Source: Sorghum bicolor (taxonomy: Eukaryota; Streptophyta; Magnoliopsida; Poales; Poaceae). From it: a DNA stretch of 64,000 bases. Location: NCBI RefSeq assembly GCF_000003195.3, contig NW_018396398.1, positions 569,657-633,656 on the forward strand, in the 5' to 3' direction. The position numbers were made by a program, and so were the translations under genes. Position 1 is the first letter of the stretch. Each line of letters begins with the position of its first letter. The notes beneath the pieces were generated by a model. The model was not told where the DNA came from. It ran no database searches and was given only the letters and a program-made list of their open reading frames with translations. Below are positions 41,701-51,945 of this stretch, piece after piece.

Positions 41701-44003
41701 TGCAAATTTGATTTATGTTTGAATATATATAGAAAAGTTGTGCAGATTCGAAAATAGTGAAAATATTTGGATATGTTCTATGCAGTATGTAGAACACAGA
41801 AAAAATGCTAGGTTTTATTTTCTAGCAATATATATATGTATGAAAATGGTAGCCTTTATTTAGTAAATAACACTATCATGAATTTCAATAATTTAGTGAT
41901 ATGTCCAAAAATCACCAAAAATTGTGGGATGCCTCTGAATATTATTCCCTGGCATCACACAAAATTTGGTGGCACTTGGATGAAGTTTGAATAAAATATT
42001 ATTATACCCTTAATTAGTAATAATTCCAAAATAATTAGGTAATGATTAGTTAAATTCTCAAAATTAGGGTTTGAGTGATTTTGGGATTATGTGATGACCT
42101 GAGGTCATTGACCTTAATGACCTTTGGCATTTAATTATTGTTTGGCCTTAATGCTTAATTACTGTCATTAGTAATTAATTAAGAATTAATTAAGGTAAAT
42201 AAGATTAATAATTAGTTAATTCAGGTTAATTATGAATTAAAAGAGATTTTAATTTACAGATGCAACCTCTTGGGTAAAAACATTAAGATGTTAAACAACT
42301 TTATTTAGTGATAATTCTGTATTGCATCAAGAAGGCGAGTTGTACTCGATTTGGTCCTTCTTACATATTTGTCATACGCATATTATGAGCATTCATCATT
42401 TTACGTATAGTGTCCGTGACCGAAGGAGCGCCCGTTGAACCGAACCCCGAGGTCGGTGCTCCGTTCGAGGAAGTCGGATCCGAGACTTGGGAAGTCTCCG
42501 AGGGTCCCTCTCTGCCCTGCAACCAAGGCAAGCCCCGGATGCATTAACCCCTTCTTGGATGTTTTAAATCTTTTATCACTTATGAATTGAAAATGCTGCA
42601 TTAGGTAGTTGAGAATTGGGTTAACCTACTTGCTGCATTTACTACCTTGACATCTGTTATCCTGTCCTTGACACCTGTTTTATTTTAAAACTGCGTAGCG
42701 ATGCTTAGCCCTGCTACTAGATAGGTTTTCAAACAAGAAAGTTTGAAGGGTTGTTGTGGGATACACTTATGATCAATGATGTTTCAATTTGAGACCGGTC
42801 GGTGGACTTGCTCTAAGAATGGAGTCTTAAAGTAGTGTCTCCGACTGTGTTGATTAAGGACCGTTCCGTTGATGGCCTGCTGGGTTGAGAATTTATAGTA
42901 CTAGCCACTTGCCCTCGGTAAGCCCAATCTTGTAATCCCTCGACGCGAACAGCTACTCGCGCACTGGGAGTGGAAAGATGGCGAGACTAACGTGTGCCCA
43001 CCTTACGGATCTGAGATGACCGGAAAACATCTAGATCGGCTGTAGGATGGTGGAGTACTGTGCTCTCGGGTGCCGCGAACCTGGTCAAATTTGGGGAGAG
43101 CTTGATTCGGGTTGATATATGCAAGATTTGGTTCTACATATGTCGGGTGGTTAGGAACTCCAGCTGGATTGCTAAGCGATTCGAATCGTCGTTGCTCCCC
43201 GATTGGGAGACTCAATTCCTTCGACCCTCATCGTAGTTAAATATGCAACTAAGTGATAAAATGAGAAAGGGGGAAAATGTCTTATGAGGTTCGGATCCCA
43301 ATTCCCGGACTCAGAGTGACATGAAGCTTTGGCCGTTGGATAGATAATACTTTGATTAAGGACGAGGAACTTACAGACTTGTCTGTGAGAAGCAACTAGA
43401 TAGACTGTCCTCGAACTCCTCGACCTCTTAAGGAGAGGAATTCGTGGGTAAAACTTGAAAGTAAGGATGCACTATTAGTAAGCTTTTTGGCAAAACAATT
43501 TGGCTCCTTGCTCAGCCACTCCTTGTCTACCCCAAGCCTGCATTCCTAAGTTCTCCTCTTTTTCTGCCGGGTAAGTCTTGTTGAGTACTCCCGTACTCAG
43601 GGTTTTATAACCCCTGTTGCAGGTGCTGACTTATGCTGCTAATGGAGGTCATGTCGGTGGGCGCGACATGATTTATCCACCTCTTCTACCTTAGAAGCTT
43701 CACCTAAGATGCTTCCGCTACTCCACACACCTTTTGGAAATTTAGTTGTTTATATTCCATCATATGTTGTAAATTGAGTTATAAATCTTGCGCACTCCAA
43801 TGTAAGTTATTTTTGTAACAAATGATGTAATGTTGTGGTAACTCCATGTTGATCCTGTATGAGTTAAAATGTGGATGATTCGGGGTCCTCTAAGGGCACC
43901 CGACAGACTACCTGGGTTATATGACTCTCATGTGCAGTAATCAGAGGTCTTAATGACAATGATAGGTGCATGTGGGCCATATAATTTACGTGGTTCTGCC
44001 ACA
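38772..44003. mobile_element. Solo LTR of 5232 bp inside Tat-2
   Basis: Begins TGTAACATCC and ends TGCCACA. Flanked by TGGGT at 38767-38771 and 44004-44008. It contains no gag or pol frames and is AT-rich in the middle (40300-42600). Features near its right end (GAGTACTCCCGTACTCAGGG at about 43582) recall long LTRs of Del/Tekay-type grass gypsy elements. A solo LTR arises by recombination between two LTRs of one element. The family name is a guess; the boundaries are well supported by the TSD. Confidence 0.82.
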
Positions 44004-44165
44004 TGGGTCATAGTCGGCGCCCCCTTTTAACGTCGAGATCGTGACTTATGAATCTTCTCGGCACAAAGAAAAAAGAATTGTTTCGAGGGAAGGACTTTAT
44101 TTATTTATTCATTCGTTTACAAAGTCTTGGTACAAAACGTAAGCAGGGACATAAGTTTAGAACTT

Positions 44166-45406
44166 CTAGGGGTAGAATCGACGTAGCTGTTCGATGTTCC
44201 ATGCGTTGGTGAAGATTGCCCCCTTTTCGTCCGCCAGCTTGTACGTTCCCGGCTTCAGGACCTCGGCCACCACGTACGGGCCTTCCCAAGGCGGAGTCAG
44301 CTTGTGGCGTCCCTGATTACTTTGCCGGCGTCGTAGCACTAGGTCGCCCACGTTGAGGTCCCTCTTGCGCACATGCTTGTCGTGGTAGCGTCGAAGCCTT
44401 TGCTGATATCTGGCAGAGTTGAGGAGGGCCATGTCTCGAGCCTCCTCAAGTTGGTCGACCGCGTTTTCTTGAGTCTCTTTGTTCGATTGCTCGTTGTAGG
44501 CCTTGAGTCGAGGTGACCCATACTCGAGGTCTGTGGGGAGGATAGCCTCAGAGCCGTAGACCATGAAGAACGGGGTGTATTTTGTGGCCTTGCTTGGTGT
44601 CTCCTGAGGCTCCATAGGACTGAGGAAAGCTCCTCGACCCATTTCTTGCCGAATTTCTTCAATCGATTGTAGATCCTTGGCTTGAGTCCTTGCAAAATCA
44701 TGCCGTTGGCACGCTCGACTTGGCCGTTAGTTCGAGGGTGGGCTACTGCAGACCAGTTCACACGGATGTGATGCCGATCGCAGAAGTCCAAGAACTTTTT
44801 GCCGGTGAACTGGGTGCCGTTGTCGGTGATGATGACATTGGGGATCCCAAACCGATGGATGATGTCGGTGAAGAAAAGGACGGCCTGCTCGGAGCGGATG
44901 TTGGTGATGGGTCGAGCCTCGATTCATTTGGAGAACTTGTCTATGGCCACCAGCAAATGGGTGAATCCTCCTTTCGCCTTTTGTAGAGGTCCTACTAAAT
45001 CGAGCCCCCACACCGCAAACGGCCAGGTAATGGGGATCATCTGAAGAGCGTGGGCGGGCAGATGCGTCTGCTTGGCGTAGAACTGACACCCGTGACATGA
45101 TCGTACGAGCTCGATGGCGTCCGCCACGGCCGTTGGCCAGTAGAAGCCTTGTCGAAAAGCATTCCCTACAAGGGTCCGTGGAGCGGCGTGGTGACCGCAA
45201 GCCCCCGAGTGCAGGTCATCGAGGAGTTTTCGGCCTTCTTCCACAGTGATGCAACGTTGTAAGACCCCCGTCGGGCTCCGTCGATATAGCTCGTTGTCTT
45301 CGCCATAGATCACGTATGATTTGCCCGTCGAGCGACACGACGAGCTTCTGACCTGTCTTCTGGCAACTCGCCGTGGATAAGGCAGTCGAGGAACGGTGTG
45401 CGCCAA
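44166..45406 (-). pseudogene. Tat-2 integrase
   Basis: Zinc finger (HSGACGHHAAPRTL, then CHGCQFYAK), catalytic Asp in LVAIDKFSK, Asp in IITDNGTQFTG, Glu in NGQVERANG, and a C-terminal WEGPYVV module ending at 44166. Broken by TGA at 44924-44926, where TGG would be expected, and by a frame shift near 44640. The upstream join to RNase H near 45330 is also out of frame. Confidence 0.85.
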
Positions 45407-47392
45407 TCGAATGGTCGACCTGGCCGACGTTCTATCTCCATCATCTCTTCCACCATCAAGAGCGTATCGATAACATTGGTTGGTTGGGCGGTGGTGGCGT
45501 CGACGCCAGCCCCCGTGCCTATGTCGACGGATGGCTCGTGAAGATCTTTTGAGAATGCATCAGGAGGCACCGTGCCTCTGGTCGATGCGATCTTGGCGAG
45601 TTCGTCGGCTGCCTCATTGTAGCGTCGAGCGATATGGACAAGCTCGAGACCGTGGAACCTGTCCTCGAGTCGACGGACTTCTTTGCAGTACGCTTCCATT
45701 TTTGGGTCGTGGCAGCTCGAGGTTTTCATCACTTGGTCGATGATGAGTTGGGAGTCACCTCGGACGTCGAGGCGTCGGACTCCTAACTCGATAGCGATCT
45801 TGAGACCGTTGACGAGGGCCTCATATTCTGCGACATTGTTAGATGCGGCAAAATGAATCCTGATTACGTATCTCATGTGGACGCCCAAGGGTGAGATGAA
45901 CAGCAGGCCGGCTCCGGCTCCAGTTTTCATGAGTGACCCATCGAAATACATCGTCCATAGTTCCGCCTGGACCTGGGTCGGGGGGAGCTGGGTGTCCGTC
46001 CATTCTGCAATGAAGTCTGCCAGGGCCTGTGATTTGATGGCCTTGCGGGGCGCATAAGTGAGAGTCTCACTCATGAGCTCGACCGACCATTTTGCTATTC
46101 TTCCCGTGGCTTCTTTGCTCTGGATTATTTCGCCTAAAGGAAAAGACGAGACCACCGTGATGGGGTGGCCAAGGAAGTAATGCTGCAGCTTGCGACGGGC
46201 AAGGATTACGGCATAAATCAGCTTCTGGATTTTGGGGATAACGCGCTTTGGTCTCCGAAAGCACCTCGCTGACGAAATATACTGGCCTCTGAACCGGTAG
46301 CGCATGTCCCTCCTCCTGCCTCTCGACCACCACCGCCGCGCTGACGACCTGGGTCGTCGACGCGACGTAGAGGAGCAGCGGTTCTGCAGGTTGAGGTGGA
46401 ACCAGGACCGGTGCCGAGGTCAGCGTCTTCTTCAGCCTTTCGAGTGCTTCCTCGGCCTCGGAGGTCCAAGAAAAGCGCTCGACCTTCTTCAGGAGTCGAT
46501 ATAATGGTAATGCCTTTTCTCCTAGTCTCGAGATGAAGCGGCTCAGAGCCGCCAGGCACCCCGTGACTCTCTGTACACCCTTGATGTCTCGGATCGGCCC
46601 CATTTTCGTGATAGCCGAGACTTTCTCGGGGTTGGCCTCGATGCCGCGCTGCGAAACGATGTATCCTAGGAGCATGCCTCGAGGCACACTGAAAACGCAC
46701 TTCTCGGGATTGAGCTTGATCCGGCTTGTGCGTAGACAGCTAAAGGCAATCTCGAGGTCCTGGATCAGGTCTCCTCGTCGCTTTGACTTGACGACAATGT
46801 CGTCGACGTAGGCCTCGACCGTTGACCCTATATGTTCGCCAAACACGTGGAGCATCCAACGTTGGTACGTGGCTCCCGCGTTTCGAAGCCCAAATGGCAT
46901 GGTCACGTAGCAATACATCCCAAAAGGCGTGATGAAAGAGGTCGCGAGCTGGTCGGACTCCTTCATTTTTATTTGGTGGTAACCAGAATATGCATCAAGG
47001 AAAGAAAGGGTTTCACATCCCGCGGTAGAATAGACAATCTGATCAATGCGTGGCAATGGAAAGGGAACTTTTGGACATGCTTTATTCAGACTAGTATAAT
47101 CGACACACATCCTCATTTTCCCATTCTTTTTCTTAACTAATATAGGGTTTGCCAACCAGTCAGGATGATGAACCTCCTTGATGAATCCGGCCGTCAAAAG
47201 CTTGTGGACTTCCTCGCCAATGATCTTGCGCTTCTCCTCATCGAATCGGCGCAACCGCTGCTTCACTGGCTTGGAACCGGCTCGAATCTCCAAGGAGTGC
47301 TCGGCGACTTCCCTCGGTATGCCTGGCATGTCCGAGGGACTCCATGCAAACATATCAGCATTTGCACGGAGAAAGTCGACGAGCACGGCTTC
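45310..47392 (-). pseudogene. Tat-2 reverse transcriptase and dual RNase H
   Basis: RT has MCVDYTSLN and the catalytic EAYVDDIVVKS box; the Ty3-type RNase H follows. A frame shift near 46220-46240, close to a short G run, moves the rest into another frame. There the archaeal-type RNase H continues (MYFDGSLMKTGAGAG, NNVAEYEAL, VRGDSQLII, YNEAADELA). In frame with the upstream gag-protease except for TAG at 47393-47395. Confidence 0.87.
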
Positions 47393-50300
47393 CTATTTGG
47401 GGTCGAGGTCGGTGCTGATCGTCAGCACTTTGCCGTCGGAGTTGCTGGGGTCGAGCGGGATCTTCTTGGTTCCTTCCGCTGCCTCGAAGCTGCCCGCATG
47501 ACGCTTAGGCTCTAGAGCCTCGGCGGCCAGGGCCTCGAGCTTTGCAACGAGCTCGGTGGAGCTTTCGACCGCCTCCCCGTACTCGACGCACTCGACGTCG
47601 CACTCGTACGCGTGCTCGAAGGAGGAACTGACAGTGATGACGCCTTTGGGACTGGGCATCTTCAGCTTCAAGTAGGTGTAGTTGGGTATAGCCATGAACT
47701 TGGCGTAGCCCGGACGCCCGATGATGGCGTGGTACGTGCCTCGGAACCCAACCACCTCAAAGGTGAGGGTCTCCTTCCTGAAGTTGGCTGCTGTGCCGAA
47801 GCAGACCGGTAGGTCAATTCGACCTACTGGCAGTGCCTTTTTCCCTGGCACGACGCCATGGAAACCGCCGGCGCTTGGCTGGAGGCGTCCTCTATCGATG
47901 CCGAGGAGGTCGAGGGTCTCGAGGTAGATGATGTTGAGGATGCTGCCACCATCCATCAGCACCTTCGAGAGTCGGGTGTTGATGATGATGGGGTCGACGA
48001 CGAGCGGGTAGACGCCTGGGGCGACTACCTTGTCGGGGTGGTCCTCTCGGTCGAAAGTGATAGGAGTGCTTGACCAGCTAAGGTACTGGGGCACCGCCAT
48101 TCTTGCCGCAAAGACTTCGCGACGCTCCCTTTTGCGCTGCCTCATGGTTAATTGAGTCGAGGGCCCGCCATAGATCATGTAGCAGTCGTGGACGGCGGGG
48201 AAGCCGTCGTCATCTTTGTTGTCCTCCTTGCTGCCACCCTTCTCTTTCTTGGAGTCATCACGCGTATCTTTTTTGAACCCCAGACCGTCGAAATGCTTTC
48301 TCAGCATACGACAGTCCTTGAGCTTGTGGTTGGCGCCTCCCTTATGGTAAGGGCACGGCTCCTCCAACATCTTGTCAAAGATGCCTCCATCCGGAGGGCC
48401 TCGAGGCTTCTTTCGATCCATGGCGGCGACAAGGTTGTCTTCGGAATCTTCCCGGCGGAACTGCCGCACTTTCTGCTTCTTTTTATTTTTCTTGAGGCCT
48501 CGACTGGGGGTCCCATCTTCGTCGACGGGCTGCTTGCCTTTTCTTCCTTCTGAGCTGAAGAAGGCGCCGACTGCCTCCTCCCCTGCCGCGTAGTTGGCTA
48601 CTACGTCCATCAGCTCGTCGACGGTCTGAGGTCGATTGCGACCTAATTCCCGCACCAAGTCTCGACTGGTGGTGCCCGAGACAAATGCCAACTCAGTGCG
48701 CTGCTTCGAGAAGCGTCGAGCATACTCCCGAAGAGTTTCTCCTAACTTCTGCTTGCACTTGCTGAGGTCCCACGAGTTCCCTGGCCGTATGTAGGTCCCT
48801 TTGAAGTTACCCTCGAAGACTCTGACCAGATCAACCCAGTTGTGGATCTGATTGGCAGGGAGTTCCTCGAGCCATCGACGGGTGGTGTCGGAGAGGAAAA
48901 GGGGTAGCTATCTGATGATGGCTCGATCATCACCTCGAGCGCCACCTAGCTGACAGGCCAGCCTGAAGTCGGCCAGCCACAACTCTGGTTTGGTCTCTCC
49001 ATTGTACTTCGAGATGCTGGTCGGGGGTCGAAATGGATTGGGCAGGGGCGTGCTGCGGATCGCCCTGCTGAACACCCGTGGGCCTGGTGGCTCGGGGGCC
49101 ACCCGGTCCTCGTCGCTGTTGTATCTCCCACCGCGATGTGCGCTGTAACCGCGCTCTTCCGCGTCTCCGTGCCGGCGGCGTCGACTTTCTCTGATGTCGT
49201 GCCGCGCGTCATGTCGACGTTGATTGTCGACGGGGAGGATGAGAGCGGTCTTTCTACCTCGAGGGGGAGGTTGTTGATGGACTGACACCTCCTCTTCGTT
49301 TAGAGGCTGTTCGTCGCGCTTCTCTGTGGCAGCTCCTCGTCGTCGAGATGCCGAACTTTCGGCTTGTTGAACCGCCGCCACCTGGAGCAATGTCTGTACC
49401 TCATCCCGAATGCATCGGGCCTGGGAATTCGACGGCTCTGGCATGTTACGTAGCAGCATCGTCGCTGCTACTACGTTCTGGCCTGCTCGAGGGAAACGGC
49501 TGACAGGTTGCTCTGGCTCTACGTCGCCGACGATCTGTCGATGTACCTCTCGAGCGCGTCTGCGGACACTTCCGCCCGGCGGGTGGGGCAGGTCTTGCTC
49601 GAGGATTTGTTCGAGCAGGACGAGGCGCTCGCGGTCTTCGTCGAGCTTCATCTTGAGCTCCCGCAGCTGCGCGAGCTACGCGGTTCTGTCTTCCTGAGGA
49701 AGGGGGTCGACCTGCCCGTCGTTCCCAGGCGTCCTGGGGTCTTCTCGCGCCGCGGGGGCTCGACCACCCCCAGCAGCATCCCATGTCTCGTCAGTAGTTT
49801 CTACCGCCCCATCGATGTGATAGCATTCCCTCGTAGGGTCATAGCTATCTGTCTCGGAGTCGGAGTCCGGTTTGGCGGCGCAGAAACACCCACGTCCTTC
49901 CTCCAGCAATCGTTGCCTGAGGGAGGTGATCGAGTACCGTCCGGGGCCTAGACGACGGAGGCCTCGTACTCGGGAAAGGTCCGGTAGCTCGGACGCCGGC
50001 CGCCGCGCTTCAGAGCTACGTGGGAGGACCATAGGTCTTTCTACGTACGTCTGGGCGTTTGGGCATATCGCCCTGGCAATTGACGCCGCGGCGTTATCCA
50101 ATCCAAACGGCAGTGCCGCTCTTGGAGTGAACAACCCGTGTGGAAGTAGCCTAGCAGCGGTGGGGGAGAGCGCGCGAGACGCGTCCCCTCCCGTCGTCGC
50201 GGGGTGCTGAGTCGTCGCGTTTGTTGCTCCGTCACACGGTGCTGCCGACTTGTGGCCTACGTCCTGCCTCGCACGAGTTGTTGGTCGTGCTGAAGCCGAG

Positions 50301-50515
50301 GGGCCGCGGTGGTGCTGTCCGCGCCTCTTCTTAGACGGGGAGGCGTGGTGGTGAGGGCGTCTCGGGGCCTTCAACCGTGCTGGCGTAACGCGGGCTCCTC
50401 CTGGTCTTTTGACTGAGAGCAAGATCATGTCGTAGCTGGAGCCCGTAGACATGAACTCGAGACTCCCAAACCAAATCACCGTGGAGCGCGGAAACGGCGA
50501 GGCAAGAGTAGCCAT
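47393..50515 (-). pseudogene. Tat-2 gag and protease
   Basis: The start is placed at the ATG at 50515 (MATLASPFPRSTVIW), shortly after the primer-binding site, as in Tat-1. A single frame runs to 47393 interrupted by TAG at 49676-49678 and 48908-48910. Gag core near 48700-49000 (ISKYNGETKPELWLADFRLA); Cys/His segment CPYHKGGANHKLKDC; protease site VLMDGGSILNIIY. All three TAGs including the terminal one are a single C-to-T step from CAG, and the frame continues in RT after the last. Confidence 0.83.
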
Positions 50516-50554
50516 CCGGAAAGGAGTGGGAAATCGATGAAAAACACGCAGGAC

Positions 50555-50572
50555 CCCTACCTGGCGCGCCAA
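50555..50572 (-). promoter_or_regulatory. Primer-binding site of Tat-2
   Basis: Minus strand TGGCGCGCCAGGTAGGGG, two bases from the 5' LTR. Identical to the Tat-1 site. Confidence 0.78.
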
Positions 50573-50574
50573 CT

Positions 50575-51628
50575 GTCGGCGTTTTCCCCCCGGGGGGTCA
50601 CACCAACGAGTAAATTTGTATGCGTGCTCCCTTTCCCGGATGGTGATGCAAGAAGACACAAAGATTTATCCTGGTTCGGGCAAGAGAAGGCCCTACGTCC
50701 AGGGGGGGATAGTTTGTATTATCTTGCACCTAAGTGCTTGTACAGGGGCGAATACAAGCGTGGTATGAAGTGTCGAGCTCTACTACGTATGAGCGTGGTC
50801 TTGTGTCGTGATCTCCTATGTGTGAGCCCCTCTTTCTATTCCTGAGTCTCCCCTTTTATAGCTCCAAGGAGAGACCTAGGGTACATGCGTAGATGTTAGA
50901 GTAGGGGTCGATAGCCGCATGGAGCGCTGACCTACTCGAGGCTTCCGTACAGCATGGCCTCGAGCCGTCCCATCTTGATAACCCGGTGATGATTACGCGT
51001 GCTCCTGCGTTCCGCCCTGTACGCCGCCTCGCGCTGGTTCTGAGGTTGCACGCTCGTACGGTATGGCGGCAGATCCGGCGGGGTAGTTGTGGTGTTGTCA
51101 GTCGACGCCCGATTCGTCTCCAGGAAGGAGCCTGGTGAGGTCGAGGGTCGGACGCCGTACGAGGTGTCGATATCTGGAGCGCTGACCTTGGGTGTCTCGA
51201 GGGGGTCCCGATTAGACGTTCCATCCTTGTTTCCCGCGTCCTGACACGCCCTGGGTCGTTCGGTGGGAAGGCTGCAAAAAAGAACGACGGGACAGAAGCC
51301 TGTTCCCTATCACGCCTCCCGTGACCCATGTGTTAGGTGGGGAAGCGTCAGGTGCATTAAATGCCCTGGCTCTCGTGCGCGCGTCAGGCGGCGGACAGTG
51401 TCCTTGCGCTCGACGCCTCTCGGTTCGCTCGAGCCCGCTTCCGTATTCGATGGCGATTGTCGCTCGAGCCCTGATCGATTCGCTCGACGCTATTTCCATC
51501 TTCGAGGCTGCGGCCGTCGATGGCCGCGCGTGTGTGTGGGCGGAGCGTCGAATCGAGGAGCTAGTTTTATGCACGGATGGTCTCGTTATACGCATTGGTG
51601 AGGGTACCCCTTGTTGATACCCTCGACA
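50575..51628 (-). repeat. 5' LTR of Tat-2 with promoter
   Basis: TGTCGGCG to CCTCGACA, 1054 bp. Minus-strand TATAAAAG at 50853-50860 is the likely genomic-RNA promoter. Followed directly by the CTTGT target duplication. Confidence 0.94.
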
Positions 51629-51633
51629 CTTGT

Positions 51634-51888
51634 TTATCTTGCTAGTTGTTTAGCTTGTTTAGTTTAGTCTTCTTGTTTAGGAGTGTAGCAAGTTTGTAGT
51701 TGTGCTTTCTTGTTGTAACTTGTGTTTTGCTTTCTTGCTAGACTTGTGTAGGTGGCTTGCATAGCTTAGTTGTGCTAGTGCTAGAATAGCTTTGCCTTTT
51801 GTTTTACTAACCAACTTGTCTAGTTGAAGTTTGTAGAAATTTTAAATAGGCTATTCACCCCCACCCCTCTAGCCATTTGGACCTTTCA
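51634..51888 (+). repeat. Copia left LTR, last part
   Basis: Matches the last 250 or so bases of the right LTR and ends ACCTTTCA at 51888. Together with the other two pieces it rebuilds a 2.1-kb LTR. Confidence 0.93.
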
Positions 51889-51890
51889 AG

Positions 51891-51903
51891 TGGTATCGGA
51901 GCC
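51891..51903 (+). promoter_or_regulatory. Copia primer-binding site
   Basis: TGGTATCGGAGCC, two bases after the LTR. One mismatch to the initiator-Met tRNA type TGGTATCAGAGCC common in Copia elements. Confidence 0.88.
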
Positions 51904-51945
51904 GAGGCACCGTTTATTTGAGGCTTAACAACCTACAGTGAAGAA

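Larger units (their letters stand above)
32060..51628 (-). mobile_element. Tat-2: Ty3/gypsy Tat-type element with antisense gene, hosting a solo LTR
   Basis: Flanked by CTTGT (32055-32059 and 51629-51633) within the Copia left LTR. LTRs 32060-33120 (1061 bp) and 50575-51628 (1054 bp) differ at about a dozen sites, including the length of a G run. The minus strand carries gag, protease, RT, dual RNase H and integrase, all with stops or frame breaks. The plus strand carries a six-exon gene next to the 3' LTR. Without the solo LTR it is about 14.3 kb. CTCGA/TCGAG is strikingly frequent. Confidence 0.93.

Noticed and set aside
38760..44015. GACTATGA ... TCATAGTC inverted ends around the 5.2-kb insert, as for a DNA transposon
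   Set aside because: Only 8 bp, and the TG...CA ends with matching 5-bp TSD TGGGT fit a solo LTR better.
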